Below, in pieces: positions 1-13,400 of a stretch of DNA of 64,000 nucleotides. The stretch covers positions 124,027,043 through 124,091,042 of the forward strand of contig CM043960.1 in assembly GCA_014529385.2 (NCBI GenBank). The letters run 5' to 3'. Numbering within the stretch: the stretch's first letter is position 1; each line of letters begins with the position of its first letter. The notes beneath the pieces are model-generated. The model was given only the letters and a program-made list of their open reading frames with translations, had not been told where the DNA came from and did no database searches. Origin of the DNA: Adiantum capillus-veneris (taxonomy: Eukaryota > Streptophyta > Polypodiopsida > Polypodiales > Pteridaceae). Made by a program: the position numbers and the translations under genes.

Positions 1-686
<686 letters not shown>

Positions 687-913
687 TGTTGGAATTAGGG
701 TTGTAGAGAAACACACACAGCTTGGAGAAGAGGAAGGAAGCTCAAGGCACACAATAGAGAGTGTTTAACTTAGTGTGCAATGGAAAGATAGATAGCCCTA
801 GAGTGATGGGCGTATATACAATGCACGAGGGAAAAAACTTCCTAAAGAGGGAAAAATTTCCCCGGCGGTGCTAGTGTGTTCACACACATCACTACCACAT
901 GTATATGGTAACA
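687..913 (-). repeat. 3' LTR of C1
   Basis: 227 bp, matching 5624-5850 with scattered substitutions. A target duplication CTATG lies just to its left. Confidence 0.95.
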
Positions 914-925
914 AATCCCCCCTGG
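914..925 (-). other. Polypurine tract of C1
   Basis: Plus strand AATCCCCCCTGG, so a G-rich purine tract on the element strand, directly next to the 3' LTR. This is the expected place for plus-strand priming. Confidence 0.75.
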
Positions 926-2826
926 AGTGATGCGGTGAACGAGAGCTGGCACATGAGTAAAGGGAAGTGCCATGCCCTGAGGACATGATGAGTCCACAAA
1001 GGGGAGTAAGCCCAAAGCTTTGCGGAAAGCTTCAAGCTTCTCACGAGACAATGCCTTTGTGAAAAGGTCTGCAAGGTTGTCCTGTGTTGGCACATAAGCC
1101 AAGCTGATCTCTCCTACTGAGAGCCTCTCCCTGACATAATGGTAATGCACCTCAATGTGCTTTGTGCGAGCATGAAAAATTGGGTTCCTCGCAACTGCCA
1201 ATGCGCTCTGACTGTCAGTGTAGATAGTGTTGGCAGTGTCCTATCCAACACCCAAATCAGCCATAAAGCGTCTGAGCCATACACACTCAATCGTAGCTGT
1301 GAAGACTGCCCTGTACTTAGCCTCACAACTTGAAGTGGCCACAATAGGTTGCTTCTTGCTCAACCATGATATACATGAGCTGCCAAGCATGAAACAAAAA
1401 CCACTTGTGGACACTCGCATGTCAAAACAACCAGCCCAATCTGAGTCCGAAAAAGCATTTAAGTTTGGCGGCAATGATCCCCCCTTGGGATAAAACAAGC
1501 CAAGATGTAAAGTGCCACTAAGGTAGCAGAAAATTCTCTTGACAGTCTGCCAATGCTTAGACCCTGGGCTATGTATAAATCTGCTGACCTGTGAGACTGC
1601 AAACTGAATATCTAGCCTCATATTGCATACATAAATGAGGCAGCCAACAACAGTTTGGTAAAGAGTGACACCAGCCGGATCGCCAGCATCATGTAGACTC
1701 AACTTCAAACCTGTTTCCATGGGAGTGGCAATAGGTTTGCAATCCTGAAGTCCAAACTTACATAGCAATGTCTCTATGTAACTTTTCTGACACAAGGCAA
1801 TACCACCATCACACTGCTTAAACTGTATACCCAAGTAATGATGCAACAACCCCAAATCTTTCATCTTGAAAGTAGCATTCAAATTAGCCTTAAATTCAGC
1901 AATATGTCTCTCATTTGGTCCAGTGATCAGCAAATCATCAACATAAAGAACCACAATGAGAAGTACATCACCCTCACGCTTTACATACAATGTGCTTTCT
2001 GTTGGACTGTTATGAAAGCCTCGTTTCACCAAATGAGTGTCAGCTTTCTCATACCAAGCACGAGGAGATTGCTTCAACCCATACAAAGCCTTCTTACATC
2101 TGCACACTTTGTCCTCTTGTCCTTTTATGACAAAACCGCGAGGCTGCGTTAAACTTCCTCAAATATGTCACCATTCAAGAAAGCAGTAACAATGTCTGAT
2201 TGATGTACATCCCAACCAAAATGAGCTGCCAATGCACATAGAAAATGCATAGTAGTCATACGACAAGTGGGAGAAAAAGTCTCTTCATAATCAATGCCTT
2301 TTTGCTGTGCCTAACCCTTTGCAACAAGTCGAGCATTATGGCGATCGATCTCACCATCCGGCTTGCGTTTTAACTTGTAAACCCACTTCGTACCAATGGC
2401 CTTTTTTCCAGGAGGCAAATCACATAAAGTCCATGTGTCATTTTCTATAAGTGCATCATATTTTGATTGCATGGCAGCCATCCAATTTTCTGAATTATGT
2501 GCTTCATCAAAAGACAGAGGCTCCTCAACATCATGTAAGCTAGACACAGCCAAAGCATAACAATCTGATGCATAAGATGCATGGCGAGAGCCTGAACTAG
2601 TACGACTAGACAAAGGTGCATCCAATTTACTGTCACGCAAAGTGTGCACCAGCCATTTTGGCATACCTCTAGCCTGCTCATTTTCAGCCCTTTCCTCATC
2701 AAGTACATCATGTACATCTGCATCAGTAATAGGCTGATCTAAAACATTTTCAGAAACCCCCATAGGATTGACATTTGCCTCATTGGAACTTACATTCGTA
2801 TTTCCACCACTGAAAAGAGGCAACAA
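914..2826 (-). pseudogene. C1 reverse transcriptase and RNase H, broken
   Basis: RT begins near 2500 with the copia signature around GTKWVYKLK and LVAKG, then meets a TAG at 2311. A frame change follows before 2107. The next open stretch (1241-2107) holds LYGLKQSPRAWY, the catalytic YVDD in LYVDDLLITG, and RNase H ending in SSCEAKYRA. A second TAG at 1241 is followed in the same frame by the RNase H tail with ADLFTKAL, typical of copia pol ends. The stops at 2311 and 1241 sit where the family normally has Gln, so they look like C-to-T changes. The protein order and motifs are seen directly. The loss of function is inferred from the breaks. Confidence 0.92.
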
Positions 2827-2841
2827 AGTGTCATAAATGTC

Positions 2842-4622
2842 CTATGAGCTTACATTACTGTCTGTAGTACATGACAGCAAGGACTGAACAGAATCTTCCA
2901 CAAACACTACATCCCGAGAAACCAGAATACGTTTTGTTTGCGCATGATACAACTTGTAACCTTTTCTTTCAGCACTATAACCAACAAAAATACATTTGAT
3001 AGCCTTATCATCCAATTTTCTATGTTGTGTTTGTGGCACCAAAGCATATGCCAAACAACCAAAAACACGCATGTGCTCAATACAAGGCTTTCTATCATGC
3101 CGTGATTCATATGGAGTAATAGAGTGCAAAGCTTTCGTAGGACACCTGTTAAGTACATAAGTGGCACACATGATGGCCTCAAGCCAAAAAGAATGCGGCA
3201 AAGCTTGACTTTTGACCATACATCGTGCCATTTCTGTCAGTGACCTGGTTTTCCTCTCAGCAACACCATTTTGCTGAGGCGTAAAAGGCACTTTACATTG
3301 GTGTTTTATCCCACGACTAGCCAGAAATGCATTAAATTCATGAGACATATACTCCCCCCCTCGATCGGAACGGAGGGTGCCCATAGTACATTTCGAGACA
3401 TTTTCAGCCATAGCCAGAAATTGTTTGAAGCACATAGAAACTTTGGACTTCGCTTTAAGCGGAATACCCATGCATGCCTGGAGTAATCATCAATGAAAGT
3501 CACGAAGTACAGGTAATTGCCCAAGGACGGAGTTTGCATGGGCCCACAAACATCACTATGCACAAGCTGCAACCTTCATGTGGCCCGAACTGAACCATCC
3601 TTTGGAAACTTAGAACGCTGCATCTTACCCAGAATACAGCCTTCACAAACATGTTTGACAGGTGCTTCAAGAGGCGGCAAAGAAGCAACCATATCAGAAT
3701 TTTGCAAACGCAGCAAACTGGAAAAATTCAGATGACCAAAACCTGCATGCCAAAGTTTTGCATTTGAAATAGCCTTTGAATCTGCAACAGCATTTGCAAA
3801 ATTTTGTCCACACTTGTCATACAAAGTAAGCTTATACAGCCCACGGCACAAAAGGCCAGATGCAACAATTTCATCACCAAAACTAAGATCATGAACTGTA
3901 CATCTGTCATCCACAAATTTGACTACAAGTCCAAGTCTAGCAAGTGCGGATACAGACAAGAGATTCTTCTTGATCCCAGGTACATAAAGTGCATCAACAA
4001 GTGTGAAAGAACTGCCATTTGCAGCAGTAAGAACAATCTTTCCAACTCCCTGAACTGGATAAGAGGCATTGTTGGCACAAGTGACTGAATTCCCATGAGG
4101 GACAGACTCGAGAGAGGTAAACAATTCACGATGTGAGGTAATGTGCTTTGTAGCACCATTGTCGAAATACCACATATGTGAATCTACAGCAATTGACAAG
4201 CATGCATCATGAACAACAGGATTGTAAGTGCACTCTGCGCTAAGAGCCCATTCTGCATCAACATCATCATTACAGTCTCCTTTCATAGAAGACTCAACAA
4301 TGGATGTATTTGTAGTGGAACTAGCATTTGCAGTGGAACCACCCCCTTTCTTCTTAGCCTCTTTGGCCTTCAACTTAGGACACGACTTGATCAAGTGATC
4401 ATTAGCTTTACAATAATGGCAACGCATCTTCTTTTTGCCCTTATCACTAGAATTGCCAGACAAAGTGCTGCCAACAGAAGCATTAGGAACATAATTTTTG
4501 CCACTCATAGCAAAACCATAAGAAGTGGCTGCATTACTGTTACCACCCTTTCTTTGAGAAGCAATAAAAGCCTGTTCAACTGCACGACGCTGCCTAGTCC
4601 TGTTTTTTCTAGAAAGTGACTC
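2842..4622 (-). pseudogene. C1 gag zinc knuckle, protease and integrase, broken
   Basis: Reading leftwards there is a CCHC zinc knuckle (CHYCKANDHLIKSC), then a protease with DNGATKHIT at the active site, where DSG or DTG is usual. Next come the GAG-pre-integrase zinc region (LWHAGFGHL and CEGC) and the integrase core with HSDVCGP, SDRGGEY and NGVAERK, which carry the D, D and E residues. A TGA at 3576 separates the zinc region from the core in the same frame. A frameshift near 3470 then moves the integrase to another frame. The Asn in the protease triad and the breaks show the copy is dead. Confidence 0.9.
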
Positions 4623-5261
4623 TTATAAAAGCAATGTGCATAATGCATCAAACTTGACAACTTCAGGATTTCCTTGTGTCATAAGTCTCCAAGTACTAGC
4701 AAAAGTCTGGTAAGAATCTGGTACTGCATCAAGAACAGTCTGCACTAGGGAACTGTATAAAATGACTTCATCTGCAGAAATGAGTTGCTCATTGATATCC
4801 TTGACACTAGCAAGGAAAGTTTCCATATCATCTTCCTCATGCATAATCTTCGACTCCAGCTCTTTACGCAGCAAAGCAATTTTAGCCTCATTGCGACTTG
4901 CATAAAGACCAGCCAAAATATCCCAAGCCTGTTTTGCAGATTTCGATGAACGGATGTGAGTAACAATGGTGCGCTTCACAGACAATGCAATTAATGCATG
5001 AGCCTGCACATCCTTAACATCCCAACGAGCTTGTTCTGCCATAGGCAAAACAACTCTAACCGCAGCAAGACCTGCAACATCCTCAACATCGCCTACATCC
5101 TCAGAACCAGGACGTACATCAATGCCCTGCACAATATTCTAGACGCCCTTTGACACAAGAACATGTTGCATCATATAAGCCCACATAGGGTAATTGTCCC
5201 CATCCAACCTGTCCTCAACAGCAAACATCTTGAACACATCTGTGTTGTTGTTGGCAGCCAT
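4623..5261 (-). pseudogene. C1 gag, N-terminal part, broken
   Basis: The likely start is the ATG at 5259-5261 (MAANNNTDVFKMF), followed by LDGDNYPMWAYMMQHVL, the typical copia gag N-terminus (UBN2/DUF4219-like). A TAG at 5139 stops the frame where a Trp is normal. The same frame goes on to 4623 through the helical gag core (AWDILAGLYASRNEAKIALL) and ends in a TAA. Gag would form the virus-like particle in the cytoplasm. The nearest upstream landmark is the primer site at 5610. Confidence 0.85.
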
Positions 5262-5609
5262 GGTAAATGCTGCACCTGATGAGAAAACTGCCCAAAAGTA
5301 GGAGAAACGGAGCGGGAACAACACCTGCTATATAGCACAAACCGTAGAAGACTATAAGGTACTTGTTATGCAGAAAACGACACTGAAAAAAATTCTGCAC
5401 AAAATGACGAAATTGCCTGTGCAGACCTGCCTATAGTGGAAACGGAGGCCGAAATGATCCCAACTCAAAAATCTGAGCAGACCAAGATTTTTGAGCTTAC
5501 CCAAAGTATTTGTCGACCTGCGAACGCTCGCCAAAGCTAAATGAAATCGGAGAAAGTGAGCAGGCGTGTACTGAAGCAGCTGGCGACTAATCCCGAGAGG
5601 ACGCAACCT

Positions 5610-5621
5610 GCTCTGATACCA
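5610..5621 (-). other. Primer binding site of C1 (initiator Met tRNA)
   Basis: The element strand reads TGGTATCAGAGC, the classic complement of the 3' end of initiator-methionine tRNA, two bases inside the 5' LTR. Confidence 0.9.
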
Positions 5622-5623
5622 AT

Positions 5624-5850
5624 TGTTGGAATTAGGGTTGCAGAGAAACACATACAGCTTGGAGAAGACAAAGGAAGCTCAAGGCACACAATAGAGAGTG
5701 TTTAACTTAGTGTGCAATGGAAAGATAGATAGCCCTAGAGTGATGGGCGTATATACAATGCACGGTGGAAAAAACCTCCTAAAGAGGGAAAAAATGCCCC
5801 GGCGGTCCTAGTGTGTTCACACACATCACTACCACATGTATATGGTAACA
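5624..5850 (-). repeat. 5' LTR of C1
   Basis: 227 bp, paired with 687-913. It is followed by the target duplication CTATG at 5851-5855. Confidence 0.95.
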
Positions 5851-5855
5851 CTATG

Positions 5856-6197
5856 GATGAACTACATGAGGAGCTAGAAGCTTCATACGACTCCCTCCTT
5901 CTTGAGCTAGGTGGAACAAATCATCCTTGCTTCAGGACCCAACTAGCTCTGAAACATGTGTGGAGTACTCCGTGATTTTTCCCTTCCCGTTGTCCTCAAT
6001 TGGCTTTGGAGTTACACGATTTGGCTTAAATGGTTCTGTAGGAGACAACAAAGAATGCAAATAACTTTTAGGTACCCAATCGTATGAAGAGTAGGGAACT
6101 ACCTTCTAGGATTCACCACTCAACCTCCCTTTTATATAGCTCTTGGCTTGAATCCCCAGTCCACATTGGTAGCCGGCCTCTTGGCCCGAGTCCGTGA
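5856..6197 (-). repeat. Putative 3' LTR start of a leftward chromovirus, with TATA box
   Basis: Directly after the chromovirus coding end the element strand has a purine tract (CCCAGGGGGGG at about 6189-6206), then GTCACGGACTCGGG, which resembles the start of many gypsy LTRs. About 60 bases further on is GCTATATAAAAGGG (6127-6140), a good TATA box. The partner LTR is not in the window, so the boundary is an inference. Confidence 0.5.
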
Positions 6198-6239
6198 CCC
6201 CCCCTGGGATGCCCTTGGCATGACATTACTTCCCCCTTG

Positions 6240-7129
6240 GAGAAGTGTTTTTGTCCTCAAAAACAAAAGTGGGAAAGTTCTTCTTAAGAACACTAATGTT
6301 TTCCCAAGTGGTGGCGCCTTCTTCAGGTCGATCTTTCCACTTGATTAAAGCTTGACAATGTACACGATGACACGTACGTAAATCATGATAGTCGAGAATT
6401 CACTCAGGTTCATGAGGTGGGGTAGGAGGTTCACTGCAATCAACCAGAATCTGTTGGTCAATGACATTGCCATCCCCATGTAAATGCTTACGTAAATGGC
6501 TTACATGAAATACCGGATGGACACGAGAGTGTGTCAGTAATGAGAGTTTGTAAGCATGATCACCAACTCGCTTGAGTATCTTGAAAGGCCAAAAATATCT
6601 TGGAGATAATTTAGGTATTGGCCCAATCTTCAAACTTTTTGACTTCTCTGGCACATGCAAAAACACCTCTTCCCCTTCCTCAAAGGTAACTTGCCGACAT
6701 TTCTCATCAAGCGTATTTCTTATACTGATCCTACGCTTGCCGTACATTCTGACGAGCGAGTTTCAGCATATCCATATGGTCTTGGAGAAAATCCTTAACT
6801 TGCTCGAGTTTTTCGATTGCCAACCCCACAGTAATGGGTGACCTAGGTTGAAAACCATACATGAGCATGAAAGGACTAAATCCCATCGTTGTAAGCAATT
6901 TCAAGAAGAGGTAGATACTCTTCCCAATCTATTTGTTTCTTGCTAACGTACGCTCGTAGCATATCCTCTAGCACTTGGTTAACTTGTCCAGTTTGACCAT
7001 CCGTTTCTAGATGATCTGTTGTATTGAGGTTTATTTGTGTACCCGATCATTTAAACACAACCCTCCACAAATGACTCTTAAACTTGGGATCACGATCACT
7101 TGCAATGTTAATTGGCAATCCATACAACT
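6240..7129 (-). pseudogene. Chromovirus integrase C-terminus and chromodomain remnant
   Basis: Leftward Ty3/gypsy pol end. From right to left it shows the integrase core ([19 protein letters not shown]), a region like QPRSPITVG, and the C-terminal domain at 6400-6747 with KLSPRYFWPFKILKRVGDHAYKL cut into VHPVFHVSHLRKHL. After a stop at about 6400 the same frame continues into ALIKWKDRPEEGATTWE (about 6270-6340), a chromodomain that would direct integration to heterochromatin. The family S LTR at 7130 interrupts the integrase core. The rest of pol is not seen in the window. Confidence 0.85.
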
Positions 7130-8029
7130 TGTCACAATAACTAATATCTAATTCTCCTAAATGATCTTCTCATGTTAAATTGATCATTTAATATGGGGAA
7201 GTACCAGGGGAGAAAAAGCTAGAATATTGGTTAAGCTGGCAGACCGGCCACAGTAGGGATCCAAAGGAGGGAAAATGGGGATTTAAAGGGGGGGCCATCT
7301 GCAAAAGAGCAATGTGTAGCAATGGGCTTTAAAGACCCTAAGGTTCAGCCCATTAAGACTTCCAAAATGCTAAGGTTCCAAAATTCAAAGGTTGTGTCCA
7401 ATGGTCAAGCTGAAATTGGATGCTTTTTGAGTGTGCCAAAAAGTCTTCAAGACTCCTACATAGGAGGGGGCGAGCCCTGTAAGTAGGGGATGAGAGAGAA
7501 GCACACACATGCACTCAAAGGCTCCCTTTACACAAAGGGAGTAGGGGACACATGTCAGCTCCCTAGGCTAATTGCCTACAAGGTGCACTCAAATCCTATT
7601 GGATGGCCATAGAGGTGGACCAATGAGAATTAGGCTAGAGTAAATCTAGTTTAATTCATTTAAAAGCACTTGATAAAAGAACCAATAAGAATTAAGCTCT
7701 CTAGAAGACTATTGGCCAGTCTCCCAAGGGGTCCAATGAGCATTCAAGAGCCCCATGGCTTGCTTGATTCCTATTGGCCAGAAGACAAAAGGGGTCCAAT
7801 GAGAGTTGAATTGATTTATTTAATTACCTAAAGCTCTCACAAAAGGGGAAAGGGGGACACATGTCATAAGGCTATCACTTATGCTTCTCAATTTTCATTG
7901 GCTAAGCTTTGCAGGGTCCAATGGGGTGCCATCATGAGTAATTTGCAAGAGGGGTCGACCAAGAGAGAGAGGGGGTTGATTTTGGCAAGGCATTATCACA
8001 CTCACACAATCTCAGGTGTGAAGCAAGAA

Positions 8030-8114
<85 letters not shown>

Positions 8115-8756
8115 TCTCAAGCTTTAATGGAAAGCTCATCATCTATTCTAAGCTTGTGAGAAGGGAGGCCTACACCAACAACTCTTGGCTTCGTGATGCA
8201 AATCCAACCAAGAGCCAAGATTCAATGCATGCTCATCTCCTCTACCATTCTAATTACTAAGCTATGCTAAGCTTTTATGAGTGATTATGTGAGGAGATAT
8301 ACTTCTTTCTCGTAAGACTACTCCTTCTTCCTCTCAATCTACTCTCATACCCCGCTAGCTCTCACCATCTTCAAAGGTGTGTGAGGTCTTGGGTCTAAGA
8401 ACGTCAGGGATTTGATGTTGTCTTTTATAAGTGTTTGCTTAGTGCTTGAAGCTTCCATCTTCATTGCACTAGCTAGTTATTAAAGGAACACAAAGAATTG
8501 TATTGTAAAATGTCTCCCTTGATGGGGGGAACCTATAATACAAAGCCTTTTGGAGGGGGGACCGGCTCCATGTAAATCCGGTCCTCAACTGTTGTCAATA
8601 GCTTAATTTCTCTCTTTTGAAGTAATTTTCATGCCTATCTAACTAGGTGTTATGCTTTTCATTGCTTTGCTCATTAGGAATCTATTCTAATGAAATGCTC
8701 ATTATGTTGATGCTATTTTCTGCTACACACAAGTTACCAGGCCATTAAATGTTACA
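7130..8756 (+). repeat. Family S 5' LTR (about 1.63 kb)
   Basis: It starts TGTCACAATAAC and ends TTAAATGTTACA. It is the same family, in opposite orientation, as the solo LTRs at 32380-35798 and 56730-58319. A methionine-type primer site follows at once. About ten CCAAT/ATTGG boxes lie in the first half (7397-7930). It holds a (TC)n run at 8032-8113. The 3' LTR of this element is not in the window. Confidence 0.88.
8032..8113. repeat. (TC)n microsatellite in the S LTR
   Basis: About 41 CT units. The equivalent places in the other two S LTRs carry only a few units, so the run grew after insertion or in a sub-lineage. Confidence 0.97.
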
Positions 8757-8757
8757 T

Positions 8758-8769
8758 CGGTATCAGAGC
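8758..8769 (+). other. Primer binding site of the S element
   Basis: CGGTATCAGAGC follows the LTR after one base. It differs by one base from the initiator-Met tRNA primer site TGGTATCAGAGC. Confidence 0.75.
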
Positions 8770-8790
8770 ACAAGGTTTCTCTTTTCTTGC

Positions 8791-9421
<631 letters not shown>

Positions 9422-9425
9422 TTTT

Positions 9426-9443
9426 TGGCGCCGCTGCCTGGGA
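9426..9443 (+). other. Primer binding site of G1
   Basis: TGGCGCCGCTGCCTGGGA, four bases after the LTR. It resembles the TGGCGCCGTTGCCGGGG site of Athila/Tat elements, which is attributed to tRNA-Asp. Confidence 0.75.
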
Positions 9444-9503
9444 AATGCCCAACACTAAGCTCGGTTAAGCACCTTACGCTTTCTTGTGATGCAATTTCAA
9501 TTG

Positions 9504-9581
9504 AAGGATTTGTGAAGAAGGAAGGTGTGTGGTTGTGTGGAGAAGGATTTGTGAAGAAGGAAGGTGTGTGGTTGTGTGGAG
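9504..9581 (+). repeat. 39-bp tandem duplication in the G1 leader
   Basis: Two identical 39-base units (9504-9542 and 9543-9581). They lie in an open frame (start near the LTR end, 9392) and would give two copies of GFVKKEGVWLCGE. The frame has no known homologue and may be a leader ORF or chance. Confidence 0.9.
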
Positions 9582-9673
9582 AAGATTTTTGTTACACTGT
9601 ACTGTCTTTTTTGTTTTCTGTAAAGAAGGAGTTACAATTTTTTTGCAATGTATTGTTAGAATTAAGGTATTAG

Positions 9674-10247
9674 CTATGGAATGCTAGTTCCGTAAGGTTA
9701 GTTTTGTAGATCTGTTAGCTACTGTAGTACTGTGTAAACAGTGTTAGAGTGTGTGTGGCAGTATCTCTATTAGCTGTAAGTAGATAAGTTAGGTGTAGGT
9801 TAAGTGTGTGTGTGCGCGCGTGCGCGGCGACTTTAAAAAAAAAAAACCTTAAAAAAAAAATAACAAAAAAAATTTAAAAGAAGGATCGAGCTGGGGATCA
9901 TTCCCCAAGCCCAAGCTCAAACCCAGACCTCAGTCCTCAGTTTTAAAATATAGTTTATACACCTTTTTATATTTAAAAACTATTTTTAGGATTTCGAGGA
10001 CTATAAAGACTATTTTTAGGATTTCGAGGGCTTCACGTAGCCGAATAGGGAGCTGTAAAGCACGACACGTTCCTTTAGCCAAAACGCTCGTCTTGAGCTA
10101 TTACATGCCATATTTTGTGGCTTGGTTACAAAAAATAACCAAGAATAACGAAAAACTTGGGTTATAAACACCTTTAAAAAAAAAAAAAAAAACTAAGTGA
10201 GCGGCCTTCACGGGCACTCACCAACGCGCTTAGAGTGTGGAGGTCAC
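9674..10247 (+). other. G1 untranslated leader
   Basis: Non-coding leader with several A-runs (9834-9860, 10175-10192). A 21-base sequence beginning ACTATTTTTAGG occurs twice, near 9980-10030. No gene is seen. Confidence 0.6.
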
Positions 10248-10880
10248 ATGTACCTACGCTCTGGACGAGTGTTAGAGCACGAGCATATTGGTAGTGCCTC
10301 CATTTACGCGGGCACCCATTATTCCTCCACCCTAGGTTCTGGACCTTCGGCCGGGACTCAAGGTAGCGCGAACCAAGATCCTCATATCGCGTCTAGTGAT
10401 TCTTCCTTTGACTACGAAGTCATGGAGGGGTATCCCACACCAAACACTGATAGTTCAAGTCAAGACATGCATGCCATGGGCCCACGGCCCGGGTCCAGCG
10501 TGTTTAGCCGCTTAAAAGAGACCCTTAGTAGAGCTACTCGCTCCGAACATGCGGTTAATGAAATAAATGAAGGGAGTGGGGAAGTAAATTCGTCATTCAT
10601 GCCTAAAATAGACCCTATGCTTCTTGAGAGTGTGCATGTGAATGTTCCATCCACTGCACCTCCTGATCCTTTAGGACTATCTCCCTCTGAGGTTCTACTA
10701 CCCGATGGTAGGAGTCTTGCCGAAGTGCAAGAGATCGAACGCTATATGCAAGCAACAAGGGAGAGGGAAATTGAGAACCTACAAAGGCTAGAACAAAGTC
10801 GAGCCCTGAAAGCAAAGGATCCTATGACAACAATCATGCCAGCCGAGCAACCGAGTGCTCCCAAGGTAGCAGTCACATAG
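10248..10880 (+). pseudogene. G1 gag N-terminal region up to a TAG
   Basis: The first ATG of the frame at 10248 gives MYLRSGRVLE, a start seen in gypsy gag proteins. The 210-residue stretch is Ser/Pro rich and ends in a TAG at 10878-10880. The next Met (10890) is in the same frame only nine bases further on, so this is the N-terminal part of the following gag rather than a separate gene. It has a predicted coiled segment (EVQEIERYMQATREREIENL). The alternative GTG at 10197 is unlikely in a plant. Confidence 0.7.
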
Positions 10881-10889
10881 GGGCAAGCG

Positions 10890-13400
10890 ATGGGGAGAAA
10901 TAATGCTTCCACCTTGAGGGAAACCTCCAGCACGCCAGGCCTAGATGGGATATTCCTAAACAAAAATTGGGAGTATGACCTACAAGCGAAAGCTTTAACT
11001 GATCGGTACACAGGACACACCTATCATGTGGGTTGGTTAGATGTTCTACAATCCACATCGGGTGCTCCTAGCATAGATGAGCAACAACAGAACGTCTGTG
11101 ATGTCCTCCATAGGATTGTCGAGTTAGAAAGACAGAACACAGGGATCAACATGCCTTCAATAGGCCTAATGAGATTCTTGGATACGGGAAAGGCCAACCA
11201 ACCAACCCTATCACAAATGGAGACTCCCTCAGTGAGCCCCATTGATCCTCCATATGTTGTTTCGCCAGGAGCCTCAGTACAATCTGAGCCCACAAGTGGC
11301 AGCTTTACCTTCCTAGATCTAGCTCATCTTTCTCTTAATGACACTACGGCTACCATGCATATCCCAGTGGTGAGCGTGACAAGAAGTACACCATGGAGTT
11401 CATTTGTTAATACTGCGCCGATGCCTAGTAGCACAATGCCCCCAACTATACCTACATGTATGTATCAATCATGTGCACCTGTCGTACCTCAGCCTCATGT
11501 AGCTCCTACACCTCCGATTATTCCAAGAGATTACAATCCACAATGGCATTATCCAAGATCTTATGCAAGTGGATCCATGCCATTTAATAATAACATGCCA
11601 TATCATGCACCCCCTATGCCTAGGGCCACGCCTGTAAACTTTGGACCACTGTCTGGTACACCACCATACAAAATATGGGACCCAAGAGCCGCGCGTATGC
11701 CAAGGCCAAGGCCAACTCCCATCTCACATGTGGTTCCAGGAGCACATACACCCATTATACCTGCTCAAATAGGAGATTTGGCAGCATTTGCTCAAACTAT
11801 CGGTCGCTCTATTGCGGAAAACATGCGTAGTGCACCTGATAGAGAGCCTAGGAGCAAGGCAGTTCAAGTAGCTAAGCTCACACAGAAATTTAGTGGAGAC
11901 GGAGATGCTAGAAAGCATATGGAAGTCTTTGAACATGTGTGCAATTACTTGGAAGAGCACAATGAGCTACATAAGTGTAAGGCTTTGAGTTTGACCCCAA
12001 GCGGAAAGGCTGGAGATTGGTATAGAACCTTAAGAGTAGAAGAGAAAACGATCTACTCTACTCTTAGGAGATTGTTCTTAAAAGAATACATACGAGAGGG
12101 AGTACTTTGGGGTGTAGCCTCTCAGCTCCAGAAAGCCCAACGAGAAGAAGGTGAATCCGTGAGAGACTTCATTAGTCGCCTAAAGAATTTGAATTCTCGA
12201 TGCAATCCAAACGAGCGATTCAACAACAACCAATTGCTCGATAGATTCATTAGGGGACTACGACATGAAAGTATCTATAATGGCCTAGTCATTAGAGGTA
12301 TCACTACTTGGGAAGCAGTCACCATGAATGCAATCCAATTGGAGGATAATTTAATGATTGCAGGAGAAAGAGTGTCTGCCAAGCCGAAGTCTAGTAGCTC
12401 ACAAGCGTCAGGACATGAGCCAATGAAGATAAAGCCAATCGTGAAAGAGCAAACGATATCTGAGATGACTTTGGCAGATCTCACCAAGGCCATCCAAGAA
12501 AGCCTTAGGGGTAATCGTGCTCCACAAAACACTCATATGTATCCAAGAAGGGAGCAACAATGGTGCTCAATTTTCTTGGGCCCACATACTACGAGTGAAT
12601 GCCCTACTTTCATAGTAAAGTTTAACGGGACTTGTAACACGTGTGGTAGGTATGGCCATCAAGCGAAGGATTGCCTAATGCTTAAATGCATCATGGAAAA
12701 TAGACCGCCTATAGCTTGGGCAGACTCACCTCGAGTTCCTGCATTGATGCCTACCCCACCCATGGAGCAACAGTTGCCATTACAGCACATGGTCCCTAAA
12801 ACCCAAAATGTGGTCCAAACCACACCGTTGCCACCTCCAGTGCTAGGACCGCAACCCCCTCATCCAAGAGTTACACCTATGAAACAAATAGGTTGCGAGT
12901 CATCTAGTACTTATGTAGATTGCAAAGAGGACATAGACTCTAGTATCACCTATGGAGTCGACATGCTTGAGGAGTGTCCCATGTACTATATGGAAGACCA
13001 TTGGGGACAAATCAAACCGGTATATGAAGCTACTGCGCTAGCAGCAAGAGGCCAAAACATTAATAGTTTTTCCCGGAGACCACCTCTTCAGTGCTACGAA
13101 TGTGGTGGACCACATCGAGTAGCTGAGTGCCCCATTAGAATGCAAAAGAATGCCGCACTAATGCCAATACTCACTTGTAATCGTTGTGGCATAGATCATT
13201 TGATCGCACAGTGTCCTAACAACCCAAACGCACCGAAAATCACACCATTGAACATAATAGAGATTGTTGATGGGACACCACCAACTATAAACATAGCACC
13301 AATGAATGCACTCACACGGTCGATGCTCCAAAAGCAAAATTACATCCTCGAAGAGAGAGATGCTGCATCCATTGGCCGAGCGAGAAGGAAGAAAACATGA
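10890..13400 (+). pseudogene. G1 gag with capsid domain and three zinc knuckles
   Basis: 836 codons in the frame of the preceding ORF. The first 300 residues are Pro/Met-rich and low in complexity. Residues of about 330-490 form a retrotransposon-gag capsid domain (GDWYRTLRVEE, EGESVRDFISRLKNL, FIRGLRHESIYNGL). Three CCHC-like knuckles follow: CNTCGRYGHQAKDC near residue 582, CYECGGPHRVAEC near 735, and CNRCGIDHLIAQC near 763. Together these package RNA and build the particle. It ends in a TGA at 13398, after which the same frame is open to another TGA at 13665. It is therefore probably part of one gag-protease frame from 10248 to 14663 with four nonsense codons. F at 44422-49085 is a diverged relative. 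Confidence 0.85.

Larger units (their letters stand above)
687..5850 (-). mobile_element. Ty1/copia retrotransposon C1, nearly full length, inactive
   Basis: Leftward element. Its 227-bp LTRs (687-913 and 5624-5850) start TGTTGGAATT and end GGTAACA on the plus strand. The 5-bp direct repeat CTATG flanks it at 682-686 and 5851-5855. A methionine-type primer site lies beside the right LTR and a purine tract beside the left LTR. Coding order is gag, protease, integrase, RT, RNase H, which defines copia. All genes are broken by stops and at least two frameshifts. It inserted into an older chromovirus. Confidence 0.95.

Noticed and set aside
7898-8260. Long Ser-Leu and Arg-Glu frames here and at 9019-9382, 22008-22395 and 59041-59911
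   Set aside because: They are microsatellites read in different frames and lie in LTRs or repeat clusters.
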